Shown: positions 1 through 5,147 of the stretch, piece after piece | Position numbering within the stretch: the first letter of the stretch is position 1 | Layout of the letters: each line of letters opens with the position of its first letter | Source: UBA6022 sp035704495 | GTDB lineage: Bacteria > Patescibacteriota > Saccharimonadia > Saccharimonadales > Saccharimonadaceae | Direction of reading: 5' to 3' | Assembly (NCBI GenBank): GCA_035704495.1 | Contig: DASSWW010000062.1 | Location: 1-5,759 of the forward strand | Length of the DNA stretch: 5,759 nt | Notes under the pieces: generated by a model | What the model was told of the DNA's origin: nothing | Seen by the model: only the letters and a program-made list of their open reading frames with translations | The model's database searches: none | Translations under genes and position numbers: made by a program

Positions 1-60
1 ATTTATGAGCAAACGGCTCGCTACGGACATTTTGGACACGGTTACGATTGGGAGAAGTAG
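1..60 (+). CDS. metK: S-adenosylmethionine synthetase, C-terminal end (partial)
   Basis: Reading from the first base, frame 1 encodes IYEQTARYGHFGHGYDWEK followed by a TAG stop at 58-60. The pattern IY-x-x-TA-x-YGHFG...WEK is the familiar C-terminal signature of bacterial S-adenosylmethionine synthetases, which make SAM from methionine and ATP in the cytosol. Only the last 19 residues are in the window, so active-site motifs cannot be checked. The protein ends right after WEK, so it lacks the short extra tail that E. coli and Bacillus enzymes carry beyond this point. The stop codon overlaps the ribosome-binding region of the next gene. The main uncertainty is the short length; the motif match itself is very specific. 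Confidence 0.85.
   Translation: MYEQTARYGHFGHGYDWEK
50..57 (+). promoter_or_regulatory. Ribosome binding site deciding the ATG start at 63
   Basis: GGGAGAAG lies 5 bases before ATG 63 and inside the last codons of metK. It supports ATG 63 over the TTG at 48, which has no such site at a proper distance. It is one of the few clear Shine-Dalgarno sequences in the window. Confidence 0.6.
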
Positions 61-62
61 CT

Positions 63-737
63 ATGGAACAATTACGGCATGATAATGAAGAACTCATACT
101 ACCAACACCCCTACAGATGCGAAAGCTAAGTAGGGTAGCACTTGCGACGGCCAATGTTGCAAACAGGCTAAAAAACTATGATGAACGGTTTGAGCCTGTT
201 TATGGTTGGGTGGAGCAATACGACTATGACGACGACGAATATAGTAAACGTTACGAGCGTTATTCTGGACGTCAGGCTCGACGCGTGTTCACCACGATAG
301 ATGAACAAACGCAGCGCGAAGATATTGCGTTCTATGCAGACCGTTGGAGCCTACGATATCGCGAGCTAAAGCAGCAGCATGTGCTGAACGATTTTTGGTT
401 GAGCGAATTAAAAACCTATGCATTTGAATGGGATAACGAGAATGTTTTGCTGTCTTTGTGTCAAACCAAGGAAGTTCCGTCAGTTGAACGTGAGGAAATC
501 GATAGAATTATGGCGTTGAATGACGAGGAATTTGATGAACTTTCGAACACGCCGACTGATGCTTCAACGATTGTCGTAGATAAAGAGCAGGTAGGTCAGT
601 TAACGAGCAGTATTCGAAAACGCCAAGCAGCTATGGTAAAGCCAGAGACGCGCGCTGATGCCAGACGTCGATTTGTGACGCGCCGTATTTCAGCACGTCA
701 GCAACAATCAGCACACCGACAGCAGCTTAGTCAGTAA
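63..737 (+). CDS. Hypothetical protein downstream of metK
   Basis: This is an open frame of 224 residues starting at ATG 63. The start is chosen because of a GGGAGAAG ribosome binding site 5 bases upstream; a TTG at 48 would add five residues. I do not recognise the family. The protein is soluble-looking and strongly charged, with no signal peptide or membrane segment. Residues about 39-75 are rich in Tyr, Asp and Arg and include a Y-D-Y-D-D-D-E-Y acidic cluster. A central acidic stretch follows around residues 145-165. The last 40 residues are rich in Arg and Gln, giving a basic tail that could contact nucleic acid (inference only). Only two bases separate it from the metK stop, so co-transcription and translational coupling with metK are likely. 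No clear terminator follows it. Confidence 0.8.
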   Translation: MEQLRHDNEELILPTPLQMRKLSRVALATANVANRLKNYDERFEPVYGWVEQYDYDDDEYSKRYERYSGRQARRVFTTIDEQTQREDIAFYADRWSLRYRELKQQHVLNDFWLSELKTYAFEWDNENVLLSLCQTKEVPSVEREEIDRIMALNDEEFDELSNTPTDASTIVVDKEQVGQLTSSIRKRQAAMVKPETRADARRRFVTRRISARQQQSAHRQQLSQ

Positions 738-743
738 TACATA

Positions 744-771
744 TTGACTTTCAGTATTTTTGGTGTACAAT
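744..771 (+). promoter_or_regulatory. Sigma70-type promoter for the gene at 784
   Basis: TTGACT (744-749) and TACAAT (766-771) are separated by 16 bases, each matching the -35 or -10 consensus at five of six positions. Transcription would start near 778, so the ATG at 784 would have a leader of only about 0-6 bases. No Shine-Dalgarno sequence is present. Confidence 0.65.
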
Positions 772-783
772 AGCACTCATATA

Positions 784-1311
784 ATGAGTGAATCAGAAGT
801 TGATTTTGCTGAACCTGAGCCTCCGTCGTTTGACGAGAGGACTGACTACAAGGAAGAACTATTTAGGCTCCACGATAGGCTAAAGGTAAGTGACCGACCC
901 GTTCGGTTTGTTAATGATGAGCAGAATATTGATATAGAATTGGAACATCAGGACAAGGGATACGGCATCACTGCTGAACTGACGGGTCAACCAGTGCGCG
1001 CCTATCGCACACTCAACACCGATAGTCGTTTTCAGCTGCAAGACGCGGTGGCGGATGCGATGGACGACACCGCATTACAAATGGTGGAAAATGGCGAATT
1101 GACGTTACCTGCCAATTACTCAATAGCTATGATGAATTATGTGCCGCTGATGTTTGAACCGTATCGTCATGCGATGCTTCAAGGACGGTGGGCAGATAGA
1201 CACGAGCAAATTCTTCGTATTGAATCCTATGACATAGCCCATTATCAGCACCAACGATTGCTGATTGGTGGCTTGGCGGCGTTTTTGACGTTTCTTGAAG
1301 AGCAGAAATAG
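784..1311 (+). CDS. Hypothetical acidic protein
   Basis: This open frame encodes 175 residues from ATG 784. The frame extends up to a TTG at 760, but that lies inside the promoter spacer, so ATG 784 is preferred. I do not recognise the family. The N-terminus (residues 1-22) is acidic and proline-containing and probably disordered. The rest alternates short strands and helices. A hydrophobic run, LLIGGLAAFLTFLEEQK, forms the last 17 residues. It is too short and too charged at its end to be called a membrane anchor with confidence, and an amphipathic helix is as likely. It has its own promoter and an almost leaderless start. The next gene begins 66 bases after its stop. It does not look like KwaA, the four-helix membrane partner expected for a KwaB protein. 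Confidence 0.75.
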   Translation: MSESEVDFAEPEPPSFDERTDYKEELFRLHDRLKVSDRPVRFVNDEQNIDIELEHQDKGYGITAELTGQPVRAYRTLNTDSRFQLQDAVADAMDDTALQMVENGELTLPANYSIAMMNYVPLMFEPYRHAMLQGRWADRHEQILRIESYDIAHYQHQRLLIGGLAAFLTFLEEQK

Positions 1312-1342
1312 TCTTTATAATCACCCGCGTATAGGGTAAGAT
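1295..1342 (+). promoter_or_regulatory. Candidate promoter region for the KwaB-like gene (two alternative -10 boxes)
   Basis: There are two options. A perfect TATAAT at 1316-1321 is preceded by TTGAAG (1295-1300) with a short 15-base spacer. TAAGAT at 1337-1342 is preceded by TTTATA (1314-1319) with a 17-base spacer. The second is followed by AGACAAAGT, which also follows the TATAAT of the glycosidase gene at 5135, and this favours it slightly. Either gives a leader of about 28-50 bases before ATG 1378, where a weak GAAAG (1366-1370) could act as ribosome binding site. Confidence 0.4.
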
Positions 1343-1377
1343 AGACAAAGTTGTTAATCAAAAACGAAAGCTAGAAT

Positions 1378-2358
1378 ATGGAAAACGAAACACGCGAGAC
1401 CACGGATATTTTTTTGTGGGCCAACACTACTGACGGTATTAAAAAAGAATTAGATGTCGAGTTCTTTTTGTTTAATAAAAATTATACGCCGTACAGTACC
1501 AACTTTATGAGTGATTTAAATGCCCAGGTAAAACCGTTATTTTTATATGACATGATTAATTTTGTTAATTTGGGTGCCGGAACAGGGCTGTCAGTGCGTG
1601 ATTTTGAACTGTCAGAAACCGAAGAAAACACGCTGCTACGAACCGAACTAGAAAAAGTAGGGCGTGCTGAAACACTGATTCATTTAATTGAAAAAGAACG
1701 ACACGACATCGTTGAATTTAGCCAAGAGGAGCACGAGTTTAAACGGATTAAAGGTATTGTGGCGCGCTTTACACACAAAGATAATCCGAAAAAGGCGTTT
1801 TATTCCGTCAAAGCAATCAGTCAAGGACAAGTGTTAAATGGCGCGACAAGCTGGGAATTCCGCGATGGTAAATTTGGTGCGTTTCAGGCTGATGTTGGGT
1901 TAAAAATGCCAGTTGATAACCAGGTGCTGATTATTGATAAAGATATTTTTGTATTCAATCAAAGCAAATTTGAAAAATTATTTAATTACGATTATAAAAA
2001 ACAGCTACTAGCTGACCAAAAAGTCGAAGAAATTTCCAAACAATTTAAACTGAGTTTTCCAGAAGGCCTGGATTTGCAAAGTTTGGTACGTGAACGTCGA
2101 AAGATCGTTAATAAACTGCAAAAAATGGAAATTGGCGATGTCACTCAGGAGCAGGCGATTGACTACGCCGATACCATGCAACTGGAACTGATGACCGATG
2201 ACGCTGGTGCGATTATTATTATGGATGGTAACGATTTGGATACATTTGTGAATCTGATTAACGAAGATTATATTACCAGTGAAATCACTGGCCGGCGCTA
2301 CGAAATCAAAACCAAAAAATTACTAGACGATCCGGACGGCGAACCACCACGCGGATAA
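1378..2358 (+). CDS. KwaB-like protein (DUF4868), putative anti-phage factor
   Basis: This is a 326-residue soluble protein. ATG 1378 is used because an in-frame TAG lies two codons upstream. Residues about 110-220 resemble DUF4868, the domain of KwaB from the two-gene Kiwa anti-phage system. Visible features are a beta-rich F-Y-S-V-K strand (141-145), then D-N-Q-V-L-I-I-D (180-187), I-F-V-F-N (190-194) and the conserved-looking K-F-E-K-L-F (197-202), followed by a helical, charged C-terminal region. Length is close to that of known KwaB proteins (about 315 residues). In Kiwa, KwaB works with the membrane protein KwaA to block phage DNA replication and late transcription. No membrane protein is encoded nearby, so this would be a stand-alone member whose function is unproven. 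Codons are noticeably richer in A and T than in the flanking genes, which hints at transfer. The family call is from memory of the motif pattern, not a profile search. Confidence 0.65.
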   Translation: MENETRETTDIFLWANTTDGIKKELDVEFFLFNKNYTPYSTNFMSDLNAQVKPLFLYDMINFVNLGAGTGLSVRDFELSETEENTLLRTELEKVGRAETLIHLIEKERHDIVEFSQEEHEFKRIKGIVARFTHKDNPKKAFYSVKAISQGQVLNGATSWEFRDGKFGAFQADVGLKMPVDNQVLIIDKDIFVFNQSKFEKLFNYDYKKQLLADQKVEEISKQFKLSFPEGLDLQSLVRERRKIVNKLQKMEIGDVTQEQAIDYADTMQLELMTDDAGAIIIMDGNDLDTFVNLINEDYITSEITGRRYEIKTKKLLDDPDGEPPRG

Positions 2359-2376
2359 AGGACAAATTACTTATTC

Positions 2377-2405
2377 TTGCATAACTTTTAGCGCGTTGGT
2401 TTAAT
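2377..2405 (+). promoter_or_regulatory. Promoter for the small gene at 2473, with extended -10
   Basis: TTGCAT (2377-2382) and TTTAAT (2400-2405) are spaced by 17 bases. A TG dinucleotide at 2397-2398 gives an extended -10 (TGGTTTAAT). Transcription would start near 2412, leaving about 60 bases of leader. The leader holds a small inverted repeat (GCAAT-A-ATTGC, 2435-2445) enclosed by TTTGG/CCAAA (2418-2422 and 2447-2451). Confidence 0.5.
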
Positions 2406-2472
2406 TAGTATAGAATTTTTGGTTTCCAGCAATAGCAATAATTGCGCCAAAGGTTAGTAGGTGGTGATTGTC

Positions 2473-2820
2473 ATGGCACGTGATGACTTAAGGGAATTGG
2501 CCGAAGATAGTGCGAAAAACGCGCAGCAAGCCGCTATGAACGTAGCGGAGCTGACGTTAAAACTGCGCGATCGTCGGGCGAAAGAGTTGTATACATCCGA
2601 AGTTGATGTAGCATTTCGTGAGCGTATTGACGGACTGGCATCACGCCGTCTTTCATTATCTGACGTTTTGTCGTTTAATACAGATCGCCGAAAAGCAACT
2701 ACACTACGAGTCGCGCTTGTAGCATTAGATGCAAGTAGAGCGGCACTGGAGCTAATAGAACAGAGCATCCCGGTAATTGAAGAGGCAGATCGTTTCCTCA
2801 AAAAACATAATAAGCAATAG
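2473..2820 (+). CDS. Small helical hypothetical protein
   Basis: This open frame encodes 115 residues from ATG 2473. AGGTGG (2460-2465) lies 7 bases upstream and is a reasonable ribosome binding site. Two GTG codons at 2461 and 2464 are alternative starts that would add three or four residues. I do not recognise the family. The sequence is almost entirely helix-forming, alanine-, leucine- and charge-rich, and without a membrane segment or signal peptide. Residues 1-40 and 80-115 show heptad-like spacing of Leu, Ile, Val and Ala, compatible with a helical bundle or coiled coil. The gene has its own promoter, and its TAG stop forms the foot of one hairpin of the following terminator, so it is a single-gene transcription unit. 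Confidence 0.75.
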   Translation: MARDDLRELAEDSAKNAQQAAMNVAELTLKLRDRRAKELYTSEVDVAFRERIDGLASRRLSLSDVLSFNTDRRKATTLRVALVALDASRAALELIEQSIPVIEEADRFLKKHNKQ

Positions 2821-2866
2821 CCCGCACCCGAAGTAAAGAGCTCGCTCCTTCGGGGCGGGCTCTTTT
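2819..2866 (+). terminator. Intrinsic terminator with two competing hairpins
   Basis: AAAGAGCTCGCTCC (2835-2848) pairs over 14 positions (two G-T) with 2852-2865 around a TTC loop, followed by an AT-rich tract (TTTTATATATTTTAT). The same 3' arm can instead pair upstream: AGCCCGC-A-CCCGAAG (2819-2833, A2826 bulged) with CTTCGGGGCGGGCT (2848-2861), also 14 pairs. The two folds exclude each other. Confidence 0.85.
2842..2861 (+). repeat. Terminator repeat, copy 1
   Basis: The 20-base segment TCGCTCCTTCGGGGCGGGCT is identical to 3520-3539. Upstream, the segment CCCG-N2-CC-y-GAAGTA-r-AG is also shared. Copy 1 lacks about 25 bases that are present in the loop region of copy 2. Confidence 0.8.
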
Positions 2867-2898
2867 ATATATTTTATCCCTGAAAATAATTCTTATGC

Positions 2899-2927
2899 TT
2901 GCATGTTAACATAAACGTTGATTAAAT
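2899..2927 (+). promoter_or_regulatory. Candidate promoter for the tandem RHH gene
   Basis: TTGCAT (2899-2904) and TTAAAT (2922-2927) are separated by 17 bases. The -35 hexamer and spacing are identical to those of the promoter at 2377. The -10 matches only four of six consensus positions. Transcription would start near 2934, leaving a leader of about 58 bases. Confidence 0.4.
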
Positions 2928-2954
2928 ATGTGCAACCGAACATTGTAGGATGTT
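2903..2954 (+). promoter_or_regulatory. Candidate operator: paired ATGTT/AACAT inverted repeats
   Basis: The perfect palindrome ATGTTAACAT (2903-2912) lies between the -35 and -10 boxes. A second inverted repeat of the same half-sites in the opposite order, AACAT-N6-ATGTT (2939-2954), lies just past the expected transcription start. Short half-sites around a promoter are typical operators for ribbon-helix-helix repressors, and the downstream gene looks like one. Five-base words also occur by chance elsewhere in this AT-rich window, so this is a hypothesis. Confidence 0.35.
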
Positions 2955-2991
2955 GTTTCTACGTCGGTCGTATGAAAGATGGTGAGGTTTG

Positions 2992-3456
2992 GTGATAGAT
3001 GAGGCTAACCGAATTGACATAAAAGTGTCAAAGGAAGTTACTGATACGCTGAGCGCTTTGGCTGATCAGTATAGTATCGATACGATGCAAGTTATTCATC
3101 GAGCTGTGAGGCTGGCTGCATTGATTGCAGACGACCTGGCGGCGAGTGAACAGACGGCGGGTCGGCGACTGGAATCGTGTGATCAACACGGTCGTCGTCG
3201 GCGACAGCTGACAGTTGGCTATGATCAATCGCCAGCAAATGGCAGATTGGCATGGCTACATGTCGACGTGGACGTGTCAGTAGAGGAACTTTTGCATCAG
3301 CTGATGCGTCAGTACAACACGACACTTGATCAAGTGGTTATAGAGTCAGTAAATTTGTACAAGGACATATCAGATGAGGTCGACAGCAATCGCGTTGTGC
3401 GGTTATGTGATCGCGATGGTACCAATGGCAAATCGCTGACACGGCTTGTGCCGTAA
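2992..3456 (+). CDS. Tandem ribbon-helix-helix-like protein, putative transcriptional regulator
   Basis: This is a 154-residue protein read from GTG 2992. GGTGAGG (2981-2987) is the likely ribosome binding site at a tight 4-base distance; TTG 2989 is an alternative. Two similar units follow each other. Unit 1 (about residues 8-75) has an I-D-I-K-V-S strand, then two helices (16-26 and 30-47). Unit 2 (about 88-152) has an L-H-V-D-V-D-V strand, then helices at 96-107 and 111-126. Both have a Q-Y at the end of the first helix, and both end in a matching tail containing C-D-x-x-G and then L-T (C63/G67/L73 and C139/G143/L149). Strand-helix-helix is the ribbon-helix-helix plan, which normally dimerises to bind DNA, so two copies in one chain could form a pseudo-dimer as in F-plasmid TraY. 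Function as a repressor, perhaps of itself, is inferred. The gene is isolated by terminators on both sides. Confidence 0.6.
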   Translation: MIDEANRIDIKVSKEVTDTLSALADQYSIDTMQVIHRAVRLAALIADDLAASEQTAGRRLESCDQHGRRRRQLTVGYDQSPANGRLAWLHVDVDVSVEELLHQLMRQYNTTLDQVVIESVNLYKDISDEVDSNRVVRLCDRDGTNGKSLTRLVP

Positions 3457-3475
3457 CATATCCATAGCATACAAA

Positions 3476-3545
3476 GGCCCGTGCCTGAAGTAGAGCCCGC
3501 CCCGATTTTTTCGGCGCTTTCGCTCCTTCGGGGCGGGCTTTTTCA
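3476..3545 (+). terminator. Intrinsic terminator, related copy of the one at 2819
   Basis: AGCCCGCCCCGA (3494-3505) pairs perfectly over 12 bases with TCGGGGCGGGCT (3528-3539), followed by a run of T. An alternative upstream pairing, CCTGAAG (3484-3490) with CTTCGGG (3526-3532) plus GCCCG (3477-3481) with CGGGC (3534-3538), mirrors the double fold of the first terminator. It ends transcription of the tandem RHH gene and insulates the helicase. Confidence 0.85.
3520..3539 (+). repeat. Terminator repeat, copy 2
   Basis: This is the second exact copy of the 20-base 3' arm found at 2842-2861, in direct orientation 678 bases downstream. The two copies bracket the tandem RHH gene. Confidence 0.8.
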
Positions 3546-3597
3546 TTTTCTTATTAAATTCATTAAAGAGCCGTATTCTACACTCCACTTATTAAAC

Positions 3598-3606
3598 TGC
3601 TATAAT
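3598..3606 (+). promoter_or_regulatory. Extended -10 promoter of the helicase gene
   Basis: TGCTATAAT is a perfect extended -10 element (TG-N-TATAAT). No good -35 is visible at 16-18 bases upstream, which extended -10 promoters tolerate. Transcription would begin at about 3613-3615, on or next to the ATG at 3615, making the message leaderless or nearly so. Confidence 0.7.
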
Positions 3607-3614
3607 AAAACACA

Positions 3615-5132
3615 ATGAATCAGGGATTAGCACTCGAAATAATGCTTTCGGGAGAAAGTGTGTTGTTAACCGGGCCAGCAGGCGCCGGCAAGACGTTTGT
3701 GTTGAATCAATTTATCCGACTTGCCAAGGCAGATGGTAAACACGTTTCGGTAACGGCAACAACCGGTCTGGCGGCGACACACCTGGGCGGGACGACAATC
3801 CATAGCTGGGCGGGGATTGGCGTATCCGATCATATTCCTCAGGGCTTTGCCGAACATTTAGGTAAAGGTCGTAAAGAAATCATTGAAAAAACCGACGTGT
3901 TAATTATCGATGAAATCTCGATGCTACATGATTATCGGTTGGATATGGTAGATGAAGCCTGTCGTTTGGTACGACGCAAAGACGAACCGTTCGGTGGCAT
4001 ACAGGTAATTATGAGTGGTGATTTCTTCCAGCTACCACCGATAAATCGTGGCGACAGCAGGGCAGGGGGCTTTGTGGTGCATTCTCAGGTCTGGAAAGAA
4101 CTAGACCCGACCGTTTGTTATTTACAGGAGCAACACCGGCAGGATGACGAAGAATTATTAGAAATTTTAGACGCACTGCGAGCCGGTGAAATTAGGCGTC
4201 ACCATGCCGAACAGTTACTGACCCGTGTCGACCAAGCGCTGCCAGATGATATGGTCATTACCGAACTACATACCGTTAATATCGATGTCGATCGTTTAAA
4301 TGAAGTTAAGTTGGCCGAACTGAGCGGTGACGAACTATTTTATACACAAACGACGACAGGGTCTGAAAACTACGTCGAAAATCTGCAACGTTCGGTACTG
4401 GCACCAGCAACATTGCGACTAAAAAAAGGCGCGTTAGTGATGGCCGTTAAAAACGCGACAGATCGTAAGTATGCCAACGGCAGTATTGGTACAGTGATTG
4501 ACTTTGAACCAGCAACTGAATATCCGATTGTCCAGTTTCGTAACGGGCGGACTGTCAATATGACGCCCGATACCTGGGAACTGCGTGATGGTGACAAAAA
4601 GCGTGCCAGTATTTCTCAGATTCCACTACGCCTAGCGTGGGCGATCACGGTTCATAAATCACAAGGCATGACGCTTGATGCAGCCAGAATTGATTTGCGC
4701 AAAGCGTTCGTCGAGGGTATGGGGTATGTGGCGTTGAGCCGAGTAAAAAACTTGCGCAACCTATATTTACATGGTATTAATCGCATGGCACTACAAGTCA
4801 GTGAAGACGCACAAACGATTGATGGTACATTACGCCGTCGTGCAACCGACGATAGCAAGAAGTTTGCTTATTTGGCCGCGAACGCTGAAAAACGTTCGCT
4901 TGAACCAGTTAAAAAAGCAAAAACAGGCTCTGGTTGGAGTGATAAAATTGCCAAAATGCGTGAAACCTATCCAAATGCTTATCGTCCATGGCAGCACGCT
5001 GATGATGAAGTGTTAAAGCAGGATTTTCAAAATGGTGTAGCAATCAAAGATCTTAGTAAAAAATTAGGTCGTCACGAGGGAAGTATTACTATGCGTTTGC
5101 AAAAACATTTCGGTGAAGACATTGGGCAGTAG
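3615..5132 (+). CDS. PIF1/RecD-like superfamily 1B DNA helicase with C-terminal HTH-like module
   Basis: This 505-residue ATP-dependent DNA helicase belongs to the PIF1/RecD2 branch of superfamily 1B (5'-to-3' translocases in known members). Visible motifs in order are: Walker A GPAGAGKT (20-27); motif Ia T-A-T-T-G-x-A-A (47-54), running on to T-x-H-S-W-A-G-I-G (61-69); Walker B L-I-I-D-E-I-S-M-L (96-104, D99 and E100); motif III G-D-F-F-Q-L-P-P (135-142); motif IV E-Q-H-R (172-175, R175 contacting ATP); V-H-K-S-Q-G (346-351); and motif VI V-A-L-S-R (372-376, R376). All key residues are present, so it should be active. Residues 459-505 form an extra module with W459, D-D-E, a helix, K-K-L-G-R, then S-I-T-x-R-L. 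This looks like a small helix-turn-helix. ATG 3615 is chosen because Walker A begins only 20 residues later and the promoter ends 9 bases upstream. It likely acts in replication-fork or recombination processing; the exact role is unknown. Confidence 0.92.
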   Translation: MNQGLALEIMLSGESVLLTGPAGAGKTFVLNQFIRLAKADGKHVSVTATTGLAATHLGGTTIHSWAGIGVSDHIPQGFAEHLGKGRKEIIEKTDVLIIDEISMLHDYRLDMVDEACRLVRRKDEPFGGIQVIMSGDFFQLPPINRGDSRAGGFVVHSQVWKELDPTVCYLQEQHRQDDEELLEILDALRAGEIRRHHAEQLLTRVDQALPDDMVITELHTVNIDVDRLNEVKLAELSGDELFYTQTTTGSENYVENLQRSVLAPATLRLKKGALVMAVKNATDRKYANGSIGTVIDFEPATEYPIVQFRNGRTVNMTPDTWELRDGDKKRASISQIPLRLAWAITVHKSQGMTLDAARIDLRKAFVEGMGYVALSRVKNLRNLYLHGINRMALQVSEDAQTIDGTLRRRATDDSKKFAYLAANAEKRSLEPVKKAKTGSGWSDKIAKMRETYPNAYRPWQHADDEVLKQDFQNGVAIKDLSKKLGRHEGSITMRLQKHFGEDIGQ

Positions 5133-5134
5133 CG

Positions 5135-5140
5135 TATAAT
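5135..5140 (+). promoter_or_regulatory. -10 box of the glycosidase gene
   Basis: A perfect TATAAT begins three bases after the helicase stop codon. Transcription would start at about 5147-5148, exactly on the GTG start codon. The -35 region would lie inside the helicase coding sequence and no good match is seen there. Confidence 0.6.
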
Positions 5141-5147
5141 AGACAAA

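Noticed and set aside
784..1311. Gene before the KwaB-like gene as a KwaA partner
   Set aside because: KwaA is a multi-pass membrane protein. This product is acidic and soluble-looking, with at most one short hydrophobic stretch at its end.
1127..1348. Minus-strand open frame across the end of the gene at 784
   Set aside because: It is a shadow of the coding strand with no recognisable motif. The + strand in this stretch carries the promoter signals of the next gene.
2435..2445. GCAAT-A-ATTGC inverted repeat as a riboswitch or operator
   Set aside because: The stem is only five base pairs and AT-rich. The enclosing TTTGG/CCAAA pairing is weak, and no known riboswitch core is visible.
2454..2801. 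Minus-strand open frame of 115 codons opposite the gene at 2473
   Set aside because: It is Ser/Arg-rich in the way typical of antisense shadows, has no ribosome binding site, and mirrors almost exactly a plausible gene with promoter and terminator on the + strand.
3028..3325. Two overlapping minus-strand frames opposite the tandem RHH gene
   Set aside because: They overlap each other in different frames, have low-complexity composition, and lack start signals. The + frame shows a structured repeat that explains the sequence.
2473..3456. The small helical protein and the RHH-like protein as a toxin-antitoxin pair
   Set aside because: A strong terminator and a separate promoter lie between them. 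The RHH-like protein has two units rather than the usual single RHH plus toxin-binding tail. The helical protein shows no toxin family motif.
4771..5016. Plus-strand frame inside the helicase
   Set aside because: It is an out-of-frame shadow within a continuous helicase coding region, with no motif.
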